A stretch of 64,000 bases of DNA. Source: Fremontodendron californicum. Its lineage: Eukaryota > Streptophyta > Magnoliopsida > Malvales > Malvaceae. The translations under genes were made by a program, and so were the position numbers. Shown one piece after another: positions 45,926 to 57,346 of this stretch. The notes under the pieces were generated by a model, which saw nothing but the letters and a program-made list of their open reading frames with translations, was not told the DNA's origin and ran no database searches. Each line of letters starts with the position of its first letter. The stretch's first letter is position 1. Location: contig JAULJL010000034.1 of NCBI GenBank assembly GCA_030761205.1, positions 4,735,501 through 4,799,500 on the forward strand, given 5' to 3'.

Positions 45926-48521
45926 TTTGATCCATTTTGTGCATTGCAAACAATGCTTTTCTAAGCAAAGATACACTTACATCTAACTCAATGATTAACC
46001 TGAATAATACAAATTTTAAGAGCTTAGTAATTAGAATTGATGCAAATGTAAATACCAATAAGCAATAGCCCATTTGGGTTGGGCTAGAAAAGGGAAGAAA
46101 CTAGCCATCTCTGCTCGACGGCCCCTCTTTGTTAAATCCAGCATAATAAGTTAGTCCAAAGCAAAAAGCACAAAATCTGAAGGTTTTTATTATAAAAGGC
46201 TTTTGTGACATTTTGGAATCTATGTAATTTAATATTAGCTACGATTTTTATCTCCCTATTTGTTCCTTGTCAAATGAACTGGACTTTCATTAAAAAAAAA
46301 AAAAAACTATTAAACGGTAATACTACTTTTCAAATAATTCTATTGTAAAGTTGTGATAAATAGTTTGAAAAGCTTTAACTCATAAGAAAGATTTAACTTT
46401 ATATTAAACTTCTAGATTTCATTTGGCAAATGCTTTTATTTTTATTTTATATCTATTTCTTATTCATTTTCTATCCAAAAAGTTAAAAAGTAAAAAATAA
46501 AAGTATTAACCAATGTTTAAAAAATTAATCGAAAGTTGAACAAGAGCGAGAATTTCGATTCAATTAACTGATCCAATTAAGAGAAAATTTTGTTATTGAA
46601 AATATAATTTTTATATTAAATAAGTATTAAATGCAGCATATATTTAACAAAATATTCATTGACTCAATGATTTGGTTATTAATGAACAATTAAAAAGGTT
46701 GAAGTTGAAATCTCATTATTTATAAAAAAATTTATGAAATATTAAATAATTTAAGAATTTAAAATTGGTTTAATGCTAAACCGGACTGATCTAACTTGAT
46801 CATATCGTGTGTTTGATCGATTCGACATGTAACATGTTTAATATACCTCATTGGACTGGATAAGTTAATTATTTTTTATTCAGTCAATTCGGTCGACCAA
46901 TTAGGTTCGATTTTTTCATACTATTATCAACCAAGCGGAGTATAATCAATCAACTACATTTTAAGTATTTCATTTCAAAGAAAATTGTCTCATTTTTTTT
47001 TTAATTTAAATTTTTGGGGTAAATATAAAGTCATTTGACCCTTAAACTACACAGACAAATGTGAAATTTGATGTTTTTATTCCATCCTTTAGACCCTAAT
47101 AATTTTTAGGATTTAATATGGAACTTTTAACTAAAAATCTCATAATCAAATTGTTGAGATGTCTCCTCGGAATGAAGACAACAATTTTCATACTCCTTAG
47201 GCTCAAAAGTTTTCTATGGTTTTTCATTTTCCATTTTTTTTTTCTTTTTTTGCACATAGAATTAATGCACCATCAACAAAGCAAATATAAATGTGTTTTT
47301 TTTTATTAGCAGAAATAACTCAGTAGATTGTTTTCCTTCAAGTAGTATGTAAAAAATATACATAAAAAAAATCTTTTAATGTAAATGTATGTGAATGTAA
47401 TTTTTTTTATATATAATCAGAGCAAAGTTCTGGTATTGAAATCTTAAAAATCGCTTCCCCGTTTTATAATTATACACATAAATGTCTTAGTCATTGAGAC
47501 TTAGGGGCAATCGATGACCTTTTTTATTCCTTTCTCTGCTTAAATTTTATATATATTAATATTTGTTATCACATGAATTCACATGTAAATTTTTATTATT
47601 TTATTTATTTTTAAATATATAATTATATATTTTTAAAATAAATAAAATAAATAAAACGTATATTAATTAAAATTTACATTAACATATAAGATTTGTTTCA
47701 TATGCAAATTATATCAAATTATTATAAAATTTATTATTTTTAATATTAATACAAAATTAATTATGAAGATAAAATATTTAACGTAAAATTTAATTTTTTT
47801 TATTTATATCAAATAAATTGATTTACATTTTAAGATTTGTGAAAAATTAGACTTTTTAATCCATATAAATTTTTTATTTTTTTATTTATTATCAAATTAA
47901 TTCATTTAACGAAAGTGTTTTAATAAAATTAAACTTCTTATTTATAAATTAGATAAATTTTATTAATAATAAAATAGTTATAATGACAATAGAAATATAA
48001 TAAACAACAATGATTATTTTCGTTAGTTCAAAAAATTCGGTACATGCTTTTATATATATTAGTATTTGTTATCACATGTGTTCGCACGTGAATCCTAATG
48101 AATAGTTGTTAAATGTTATAATTTTTAAGTTATTGTATGATAGTTGTCAGATTTATGTTTATTGTTTTTTTCATAATTCTCGATATGAATAATAAATATC
48201 AACATAATCTAAATAAATTAAATATGATATATATCATAAATTTTTGACATATAAGGTACAATTTTTTTTTGTTTTGTATATATCAAAATATGAAATACAT
48301 TTAAATCTCAAATATGATAATAATTAACTGTACTATATATGATCATTAATTAGATATTATTAATGTACAAAAATTAACCCACGCAAAGTAAGATCAAACC
48401 CTAATTGGAGCAAGAGGTGTGGGCATGAATGGAGAGTAGATACCTTTAATTTTCATATATAAACTCAACGCGCAAACACATTTTTTTATGTAAAAAAAAT
48501 AAAATAAAATAATACTATAAC
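45926..48521. other. intergenic with decayed repeats
   Basis: Includes a degenerate repeat at 46510-46930 (AATTAACTGATCCAATTAA and ATTCGGTCGACCAATTAGG ends, similar in style to 61290-61700) and a short repeated segment with ATTTGTTATCACATG at about 47565 and 48065. No gene seen. Confidence 0.45.
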
Positions 48522-48839
48522 TAGATCTGTTCATGGGTTGGATCCGATCGGGTTGCGGCCCAAAATTTTTTTTTGTCCAAACTCGTTTCGGGTCGGGTCT
48601 GGACCAACCCATAAACCCATTTTACTGTTCATAAATTATTAAACTATTATTTTTATATTAATATTTATATATATTTTTTCTAATTAAGTTTAAATAAAAA
48701 TATATTTTTTATTTAATGAATAGTAATTCGGACTGGGCCGACTCGAATTACAAAATTCTTTACCTAGATCCGACCAAATTCTAGCCGAACTTGTTGGATC
48801 GAACGGATTACCCGACTCTTGAGCAGGTCTAACTAGAAC
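48514..48839. mobile_element. hAT-like MITE, 310 bp (GGTCGGG family)
   Basis: The element at 48522-48831 starts TAGATCTGTTCATGGGTTGG and ends ACTCTTGAGCAGGTCTA. Flanks are ACTATAAC and ACTAGAAC, an 8-bp TSD with one difference. Non-coding. Confidence 0.8.
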
Positions 48840-49379
48840 ACCAAACTTATAAATAAAGTCTAATTTTCACACTTTGCATAAAATAGAATGATTAATTTCT
48901 CATTTGATCTGTCTTCCACTCCCCGGCCCCGGCCCTAAAAAATATTCTATAAGTTTCTATCCAAGAAATCCCTCGTAAATGATTGTCTAATGAATAGAAA
49001 CCTCCACAACCAATTAGTCAATTCCAAGCTCAAATAATAGTTCAAAACATTGAAGGCAAGGAAAGGAAGGGTATATAATTTGGCATAATGGAGAGCTTGA
49101 TCTGAAAGCTCAATTATAAATTAAAAAAGAAAGAACTATATATTATTCTAAACTTGAAAAGTTGAATCCCTTAATTTGTTCAAATTTTGCCTTCGTAGAA
49201 GTGGGAATTAATTGGTTATAATTCAAATATTACAATTGAAAATAGAGTTAAAGAGGGGGAGAGACTGTTCTTCTTTGTGTACCCTTCAAAGAGCAAACAG
49301 GTGATTGGTAATTGGATGTCCACCAGCCCAAAGAGCTTTTGCCACATATATGTAGATTTAAAAATTTTGGATCCGATCT
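48840..49379. other. intergenic, no gene seen
   Basis: AT-rich spacer; nothing recognised. Confidence 0.45.
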
Positions 49380-49560
49380 GATTACACGACATAAATTAAA
49401 ATGTAATACGAACAAAACGCGAATATACGAACGTATTAAAATTTATATAATACGAATTATTAACATGTCAAAATTTATATAAATATATAATGTTTAAACA
49501 TAATTATGATACGTGAAAATAACACGAATATATACGAATACACGAATGATCGAATGCAAC
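49380..49560. repeat. dispersed repeat related to 11.3-11.9 kb
   Basis: ATTATTAACATGTCAAAATT and TATATAAATATATAATGTTT plus AACACGAATA motifs parallel the repeat block at 11.3-11.9 kb. Confidence 0.6.
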
Positions 49561-50964
49561 AATTATTGAATGAAAGACAAAAAGTCTATTAAGAGAGAGA
49601 AGTAGTTTAACATTTTAAACCTTTTTTTTAGCTAATACCAACCCATATTGAAATTCAGAAGGTCTTGGAGCTCAAGTAAAAGACCTTTTAAGTACAACAA
49701 ACACACTATAAGAATTTGACTATTTGTGCAAAAGTGTTCCTCCCTATTTGATCAAAATATCAGAACCATCCTTGAGGATCCAAAGTTGTGTTATTAATTT
49801 GTCTAGTTGAAGTCCTAAAGTTAACCCCAGAGGACATCCTAGTAGATAGAATTTGACACTTCAGTTTTAAAGTCTTGTGTTCAAATTTTAATTAATTAAA
49901 TGTGAAAATTTTGAACTTTATAAGATAAAAGAATGATTATTTTGTAATACGATTGAAGATATCTCATGATTTTGCTTGTTATTAATATTTTTTTAGACAA
50001 TTTTAAAGACACAATCCAAATATCAATCTAATGCTTTGAGAATTATTTTTGAATATTTCGGATCAGGGACGAATCCAAAAGAGGGCTAGCAGAGCCTTGG
50101 CTCCCCCTTTGGTTCCTTAAAGGTTTCTTGATCCTTAAAAAATTGTCTAATCCAAAAAATGATAAAAACTATTTTAGACCCCCAAAAATTATAATTTGAC
50201 TTCTTTTATCCCGATCCTTTCAACAAAATTTTTTTAACTTCGCCCGAACTCCTGATCACAAGGATCACATCTAGTTGACAAGAAAATGAAGCTAGTAATC
50301 TAATCAACTAAATTAATCTTTGTGGAGATGATTATATCTCACTAAACCCATTATAAGGATAATTAACTAAATATTATATTTATAGATCTCTCTCCAAAGT
50401 CAACCATTTAAAGTAAGGCCTTGACCAATCAATAGTAATTAAAGCTCTTAATATACTTAATCTTATAATTTATTGTTTGTAGATTTCTTATGGGCAGAGT
50501 TGCTAAAATTTCGCTTGCCGTGCCGTGCCGTGCCGTCACGGCTACTCTTGCTCCAGTTGTTTCTTGCCAGCACAGAATAAAATTCAATAAAACAAGAAAC
50601 AATAAATTATTTGCATGTAAATCCATGAACTATATTTAGCATAATTTAATCCATAACTTTGCTAAATAAAAATTTAATTATACACATAAATATCCCAAAA
50701 TTAAAATAATAAATAAATAAATGAGAGATCCAAGATCAGTACTGTATCTGAATTTTGATTTTATGGACTTTGAACAAGTATGGAATTCATACAAATTAAC
50801 AATTTCATTACATATTCTCTTTTTTTTTTCATGAGAAGAAAATAAATATGAAGAAAATAAATAAGAAGAAAATAAGTAAGAAGATAATCGCAAACAAAAA
50901 CAAAAATACATTAACATACAAGAGAGAAGAGGAGAAAACCAAAAAAAAAAATTAAAAAACCTCA
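49561..50964. other. intergenic, 3' side of the CLE gene
   Basis: No gene recognised. A GTGCCGTGCCGTGCCGT short repeat lies at 50518-50537, and AAGAAAATAAATA-type repeats at 50835-50885. Confidence 0.45.
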
Positions 50965-51318
50965 TTAATGGTGCAAGGGGTTTGGACCAGTAGGAACAAG
51001 CCGCTTGTCTACGCCGTAACGCGGATCGATCTCATTACCGGAAGGTTCAGGCTGGAAGTCGTCGACGGGAACGTGTCTAGGACGATGTCGTCGATGATGA
51101 TGATGATGCTTGTGATGATGTAGAAATGGAGTGAAGTCAAATTTGGTAGCCAAGACTTTCCGGTTGCTCAATGCGTGATGAGAAATTGATACTTGCTGGC
51201 TCATATTGATGCTATTAATATCATTGTAAAATAAATTGCAGCACCCAAAGAATAAAAGCAACAAAGAGAGCCAAAGAATGGTACTAAAAAGATGTACAAT
51301 ACTATTTTTCATGGCCAT
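50965..51318 (-). CDS. CLE peptide precursor, CLE12/13-like, 117 aa
   Basis: The last twelve residues are RLVPTGPNPLHH, a canonical CLE dodecapeptide preceded by the cleavage-site context DPRYGVDK. The N-terminus has a hydrophobic signal peptide (FSTILWLSLLLLFFGCC), the middle holds FDFTPFLHHHK and a His/Arg-rich stretch. CLE peptides are secreted, processed and often arabinosylated at the second Pro (here in VPTGP), and act through LRR receptor kinases in meristem, vascular, root or nodulation control. I start at the ATG at 51318 (MAMKNS; a second ATG is at 51312) because the upstream ATG at 51390 lies only about 22 bp from the TATA box. Thr replaces the usual Ser at residue 5 of the peptide. 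Single exon, intact. Confidence 0.93.
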   Translation of the reverse strand: MAMKNSIVHLFSTILWLSLLLLFFGCCNLFYNDINSINMSQQVSISHHALSNRKVLATKFDFTPFLHHHKHHHHHRRHRPRHVPVDDFQPEPSGNEIDPRYGVDKRLVPTGPNPLHH

Positions 51319-51410
51319 GTGCAAGGGAGAGGGTTGAAGAGAAGAGTTTGCATGGAGAGAAAGAAGTGTTTTAGAGGGGATGGATTGCAAGAATGAGAGC
51401 TTAAAATTGT

Positions 51411-51417
51411 GATATAT
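51411..51417 (-). promoter_or_regulatory. TATA box of the CLE gene
   Basis: The minus strand reads ATATATC within CCCATATATCAC, placing transcription start near 51385 and leaving a leader of about 65 bp. Confidence 0.55.
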
Positions 51418-51724
51418 GGGGTGGTGGGAGAGTGAGAAGTGGTAGCTAGCTAGCTTTGGGTTGCTTCAATGGTAAACTTTATGGTAGTTTATTAGAGGGG
51501 AAGATGTAGAGAGAGAAGAGAGAAAGGAGGAGAAAATGAAGGTCCAGCAGATGCGGAGAGGAGGGGGGCAAAGTTGTCGACCATTCTTCATTTCTTCTAC
51601 CAATGAAGCTTCCTTTGCGGTCAAGGAACAGAATGCCATTAAAAGCACAGATTGTCAAACCTTGAATTATATATTGGGATGACCAAATATATGAGAAAAC
51701 GTGAGAGCACTCATCAGCTAACAC
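51418..51724. other. promoter region of the CLE gene
   Basis: Holds CTAGCTAGCTAG (51443-51456) and a purine-rich tract (GGAGAGGAGGGGGGC at 51555-51570). Overlapping short frames on the minus strand are not supported as genes. Confidence 0.4.
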
Positions 51725-52030
51725 TAGATTTGCCCAAGGGTTGGATAGTCCGTCCGACCCAGCAGGTTCAATCTATATATTGGATCGGATATAGACAAGA
51801 TTTTCAGTGATTCGGATCGAACCGGTTCAGATCATTATTCAAATAATAAAAAAAAAATTATAAATTTAATTATAAAAATATATTAATATTAATATAAAAA
51901 TAAAAATAATTTTTTAATATTATTTGAATAGTAATATGAGCCAATAGGTCGACTCAAGCCTGCCCAGAGATGGGCTTGAATAAGGTGAACAAAAAATCTA
52001 GACCGCGACCCGAGCTGACACCACCCTTGT
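51725..52030. mobile_element. hAT-like MITE, degenerate (GGTCGGG family)
   Basis: Starts TAGATTTGCCCAAGGGTTGG, ends near GCTGACACCACCCTTGTA, with the usual ATTAATATTAATATAAAAAT core. TSD unclear. Confidence 0.55.
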
Positions 52031-53628
52031 ATAATAAGTGTGCCCATTCTTCAATATTAAATAAATAAATTCAGCTTTTTACTAAACTATAACTAGCTTG
52101 TTGATTTTGTTTCAGTTACTAAAATCTTTTAGCTAGTACAATTTAGAAGAATTGTTATTTCTTGAAAATTTTTCTATCTTTAACTTTCATGTATCATTTT
52201 TTAAAATTATTTTTTATTTTTTAAATATATTAATCTGCTAATCTATTTGTATAATCTAAAAACTCCAATAACAACAATTGATGGTATAATTTCTCTTAAC
52301 TTTTGAACGATTTTAAATTGTATTATAAGACAGTGCTCTAATTTGTCATCTCCATAAGTCTCATTTATTCATCTTAGGATTTGATTTTCTCACTAATAAA
52401 TAATGTCCTCTCAATGTATATAATGTTTCTATTTTGGGAAATAAAAGAAAAAACCCTTAAACCACCATACTGCTAATTGGTCATTTCATATAATACATTG
52501 TTAGATCTTTCCTTTAAGTGTCAAAAAAAAAAACCTAGGGCTTGGTTTCAATTGACACTGTTCCATCCCACGAAGAAAAAAAGCATTTTAATTTTGTTTT
52601 TACAGTCAAATATTTCAGTAAATTACAGAAAAGAAAAGGAAAATGAAGTTAGGAAAGGCATGATATGCTTGCTAAAGCTTCACTTTAGAGCTACATATAT
52701 ATTTAACTTTCTTTCTTTCTTTTTTCTTTTTGAAAACATGAAAATTAGATCATTCTTTCCAGTATAATTTATTCATCATTTGACCAAAAATCCAAAATTT
52801 TTTTACATGTAAAATATTCGTGTCACTTTAATGAATCTACGTGAAGAATTAAAGTTAATTAGATCATGCATATAGTTGATCCATATATGACTATCTGTGG
52901 TCTAAATTCAATTAATTTTTCACTAGACTCATGTAAAATGTTTTTCATTGTATCATTAACAAGAAAATTTGAAACTTTGACCGTATTTAACATCTAATTC
53001 AACATAAGGTTCTGCTAACAAGCGTTTTAAGAATATTTTTTAAAATTATTATATTAAGTAGGGTATTCTTTAAGATTACTATATTAAATACGTTACCATT
53101 TCAATACATTGAAATTCATAAAATAAACTATATATATAATAATACCCTAAATAATAATTTGATTAATCGTAACAAGTACTCTAAAACACTCGTTAGCAAA
53201 AATATTAAACATATAATATCCATATATAGTCTAAAATTAAATCCCTTAAGGATGTTTTATCTAAATACACGTTACGCGGCTGTCGCAAGAGTGCATATGT
53301 TTGAGAGCATTAACAGTCTGGATTAACTTTGAAAACACATTACTGATTTTTGTTAATTATATAGGCCAGGGGAAACCTATTAATTGACAACTCCTCATAT
53401 TCACACCACATAGAAAATCCTCATTTTGAGTTATTAATTAGCCGACATTCAAATATTTAACTGGAAATTTAAGCATTTGAAATTTGTCTTTCTATCTCCC
53501 CCTAGGCCATAGCATATGTAGTAAGTTGACTTCAATTTTATACCACTTGAAGGAATCAAACTCTCACACGCCTGGAAATATGTTCAACACGCCAAGTTGC
53601 ATGGGTGGGAAACAGTTTTTCCGCATAT
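52031..53628. other. intergenic, no gene seen
   Basis: AT-rich. Frames such as 52477-52767 lack motifs. Confidence 0.45.
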
Positions 53629-53785
53629 GTTTGGTATAGACATGTTCAAGGGTCGGGCTATCCGTCTGGTCCGTATTGAGTCGGGTTTGGACACATGTTT
53701 TCTTAATTCAAGCCGGCCTGTCTCGAATTACTATTAAGTAATAAAAAAAATATATTTTTAAAATTAAAAATATATATAAATATTA

Positions 53786-55668
53786 GGTAAAATTGTACTA
53801 TTAGTCCTTGTACTATAGTCAAAATCCTGATTTAGCCCCTCTACTGTAATTCGATGAATTTTGCTACCTATACTTTTCGAAATTTTGAATTTCAGTCTAA
53901 TTTTAGACGGTTAAGTATGCTGACGTAGCGTTGACCATACTGACATGGCGTTGACCTTGCTGACATGACAAGCTTAGTCAGCAATTTTTTTTCGACAACT
54001 GATGACGTGGAATTTTTTTCCACGTGGCTTACTAACTTGGATTATCAAATGATGTACTTAGTCCTTGTACTTATATCAAAATATGAATTTAGTCCCTCTA
54101 CAATGATTTGAAAAGTTTTTAGGACCTATATTTTTCAGGATTTCAAATTTCTATCCAATCTTAAGTTTCATTTATTTTGTAAAAATCAACTTTGAAAAAT
54201 ATTTTTTGAAAAATAATAATATAATATTTATATTAATATTTAAAATAATATTATTTTATTAATATAAATATTAAAAAGAGTAATATTGATTCGTAAAATA
54301 TTAAAAATATTTCTACTATTAAAAGTTAAAACAGTAATATTTAGTTGGCTTATAAGTCATGCTCAAACAATATCAACAACAAACAAATGAATTAAACCTT
54401 AAATACTAAAAGAGATAATAATTTCAAAAATAAAATTAGCACAAAAATTTTAAGAAGATTTTGGAAGTCTCGGGAAGCAAACAACTAAACCCTAGGATTA
54501 GAAAAAGCTTTCACCCCACCTCTCATTTCTTCTGTCTCGTGGCATCCAAAAACTGCGCTTCCTTTCTTTCCCATTTTTTTTCACTTCCAACAAGTATCAT
54601 TGTATGTTCATCTCCCTAGATTTATCGGTACTTTTTATACCAACACAATCTAAAACCAATTTTGTTTTAGATTGGTAACATAGTTTTGTTTTTGTTTTTT
54701 TTTTTTCTTTGCTTTTTCAGCACCGAAAAAAGACAACCTTTTCTCATTCCTCCAAGCCAGCAAAGTCTGGAAGAGACAAGCAAAAGAAGAATGTCATTTT
54801 CTTTATTATATGTTTTCTTGATTATATTTTTAATTAGGGTTGATTTTCTGCTTTTTAGAGTTAGATCAGAAGTGGGTTTTTGTTTTTTTTTTCTTCATTG
54901 TAATAATAGAGGTGGAGAAAGAGAAAGCAAAAGGAGAGTGTGAACAACATGGTGTTGTTTGACCAGACTACCTATGACAAGCTTCTCTTTGAAACTCATC
55001 ATTCTCTCTATTTTCTCTATTGTTTGAGGGTACTTTTCATTTTTACCTTTTTTTATGTTTAATCTGACACAATAAATTATTATATTAAAAAAAACTATTT
55101 TATTTTATTTTAATTAAAAATATTTAAAATGTTTTAAAAAAAAGACTTTTAATATTTTAATTTTAAATTTTTTTATTTTGAATATTATTAAACTAAACAT
55201 AAATATCTTTTATTATTTAAATAATAAATATAATTTAGTATGATAATGAGAATATTTTAATAATGAGAATATTTTTAATTATTTTTTAATATTTTAAAGA
55301 TTGGATCGAAATTTGAAATCCCCAAAAGTATAGGTACCAAAAATTGTTTACATCATTGTAGAGGGACTAAATTCGTATTTTGATATAAGTACAGGGTCTA
55401 ATTACATCATTTGATCATCCAAGTTAGTAAGCCACATGGAAAAAAATTCAACGTCATCAGTTGATAAAAAATTTTGCTAACTAAACTTGCCACGTCAGCA
55501 TGGTCAACGCCACATCAGCATATTTAACGGTAAAAATTTGACACCATTTAAAATTGTACTGAAATTCAAAATTTCGAAAAGTAAAGGTAGCAAAATTCTT
55601 CGAATTATAATAGAGGGACTAAATCCGCATTTTGACTATAGTACAGAGATTAATAGTATAATTTGACC
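53786..55668 (+). mobile_element. Pack-MULE 1 carrying an RPS25 fragment
   Basis: 1883 bp, starting GGTAAAATTGTACTATTAGT and ending in the inverse with GTATAATTTGACC, with an exact 9-bp TSD TAAATATTA (53777-53785, 55669-55677). TIRs are about 400 bp. The internal part (about 54460-55040) is a piece of a 40S ribosomal protein S25 gene with an intron, i.e. DNA-level gene capture. No transposase. The left arm continues as homologous to the left arm of Pack-MULE 2 for about 600 bp. Confidence 0.9.
54721..55000 (+). pseudogene. captured 40S ribosomal protein S25 fragment
   Basis: An acceptor (TTTGCTTTTTCAG) precedes a piece reading APKKD (phase from a missing first exon) and, one frame over, SSKPAKSGRDKQKKK, the basic N-terminus of S25. 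After a degenerate intron of about 120 bp, a second piece reads WRKRKQKESVNN followed by MVLFDQTTYDKLLFE, matching the conserved S25 core start (VLFDQATYDKLL). Similarity stops near 55000, before the winged-helix part. A frameshift after APKKD and the lost ends make it non-functional. In a ribosome S25 is a small-subunit head protein. Confidence 0.85.
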
Positions 55669-55811
55669 TAAATATTAATATAAAAAAATTTTTTTAAAAA
55701 AATTTAAACAGTGAAATGGGTTTTTAGACCGGTCCGAACCGGCCTTAGGTAAGAGATCTAAAAAAATCGGACCTCGGCTTGGCCCAGCCCATGAACACCT
55801 CTAGTTTGGTA

Positions 55812-56723
55812 AGAAGAAGAATGGAAGAACAGAAAAAAGAAAGGAAATAAAATAAAATAAGGGAGAAGAATTTTTTTCTTTTTCATTATATTTGGTATAA
55901 AAGATGAAAAATAGAGAAAAGAATAAAGAATTTGATTTGGAGATAAGAGAAATGTGCAAATCCACGCATTTTCTTTTCATCTTATATCCCTCTTATCGGT
56001 CCAAAAAAAGTGACTAGAAAAAAATAGTTTTTCCTTTCACCTTCTTTCCTTCCTCTTTCACTCTTTTTTTTTTTTTTGGAAAATTCATCTTATTAGCATA
56101 TCAAATTCCAAATATTTTTCATGCATTTCAAAACTTGAAAATCCTTTCTTTTTGGATTTTCTTCCTATTGTGCCTTCTTCTAATAGAAAGTGACTACTAT
56201 TCCTTTGTCCTCCCAAATATCAATTTAATTTTCCTAGGCAAATTGCAATTCTAAGTTCTAACTAACATATTAGATATGCGTACTTACTTTTGGACATAAA
56301 TTCATTCAATCTAAAAATGGTCGGATCATGATCACTTGCAATGAAAGAGGATCTAGACACATTAAAGTTTAAGGATATTTATTCTTTGTAATTGTTTGGA
56401 TCTTAATTTGTTTTTCAAGTCAATGAAAAGCTGGCCTGGTCTTAGTGATAATAAGTAGGGAACTAGAACTTTGAGATAGGTTTGATCCATAATTAAACGA
56501 GATTTATTTAATTATGTGTTGATTTACCGGTTTGTTTGTTTAATTTAATTCGATATTGATTGCTTATATAAGATGTAATACTTAATTTTGATTATAATTT
56601 TTTTATATTGAGAAAAATAGTCTTTAAAATCATCTTATTTTAAGATACGGTTGTGTTTAGTAAATGCCATATAATTGTGTTATGAAAGTGGATTAAAAGT
56701 TAATTATTTTGAGTCTATATTTG
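55812..56723. other. intergenic, no gene seen
   Basis: AT-rich spacer with purine-rich and pyrimidine-rich stretches (55800-56060). Nothing coding. Confidence 0.45.
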
Positions 56724-56968
56724 ATATACTGATAGTGTATAAGTATTATACATTGTCAGTGAATCACAAGAAAACATCTAATTAATAAGTAAAACAAAAA
56801 ATAATGAAGAAGTTATAAATAAATATTAATGAGGTGTCTTGTTTCTTTCTATATCGATTTTTATATTTATTTATAAGCCTTTCATTAGTTTTTGTTTTAC
56901 TCATTAATGAGGTGTCTTATTGTGGTTTACTAACAGTGTATATAAGACTTATACACTGTTAGTGCATC
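56724..56968. mobile_element. MITE with about 73-bp inverted repeats
   Basis: The left arm (CTGATAGTGTATAAG, then AATTAATAAGTAAAAC) is the inverse of the right arm (GTTTTACTCATTAATGAG, then CTTATACACTGTTAGTGC). Such (A)CACTGTCAGTGTATAA-ended elements are common in plants; the superfamily is not assigned and the TSD is unclear. Confidence 0.7.
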
Positions 56969-57002
56969 ACATACAAACTCAATTTTTTTTTTTTTTTACA
57001 AT

Positions 57003-57308
57003 TAAAGTTGTCTATGGGTCAGATCGCATCAAGTTTGGATAGCAAAAAAAAAATTTACTTGTTCATGGCCTTACCAAACTAGCCAAATCCGCAAAACTCG
57101 TTTTATTGTTTAAAATATTTTAAAATATTTTAAAAATCACTTTTATATTAATATTTATATACTTTCATAATTAAATTTAAACAAAAATAATTTTTTATTT
57201 ATTAAATAATAATCTGAATCAAACCAGACCAACCCATAAAATATTTTATTTTATATCGAGCCAATTCAAACCTGATCCGATCGCCCGATCCATGGAAAAA
57301 TCTACTTA
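57003..57308. mobile_element. hAT-like MITE, degenerate (GGTCGGG family)
   Basis: Starts near GTCTATGGGTCAGATCGC, ends near CGCCCGATCCATGGAAAAAT. AT-rich centre shared with other copies. Confidence 0.5.
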
Positions 57309-57346
57309 GAATCCAAGGACTATACAATCCACACATATGACACATG

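Larger units (their letters stand above)
53629..55811. mobile_element. hAT-like MITE split by a Pack-MULE
   Basis: TAGACATGTTCAAGGGTCGG at 53637 pairs with AGCCCATGAACACCTCTA ending at 55803, and the 8-bp TSD GTTTGGTA is exact at 53629-53636 and 55804-55811. Without the insertion at 53786-55668 and one copy of its 9-bp TSD the MITE is about 275 bp, like its relatives. This is the best-preserved copy of the family. Confidence 0.92.

Noticed and set aside
51466..51724. Two minus-strand frames of 60 and 81 codons upstream of the CLE gene
   Set aside because: Overlapping, with low-complexity Ser/Leu composition and no motif; more likely promoter DNA.
54686..54943. 85-codon frame on the plus strand
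   Set aside because: It reads through the captured RPS25 exon in the wrong frame and its intron; the S25 similarity is in other frames.
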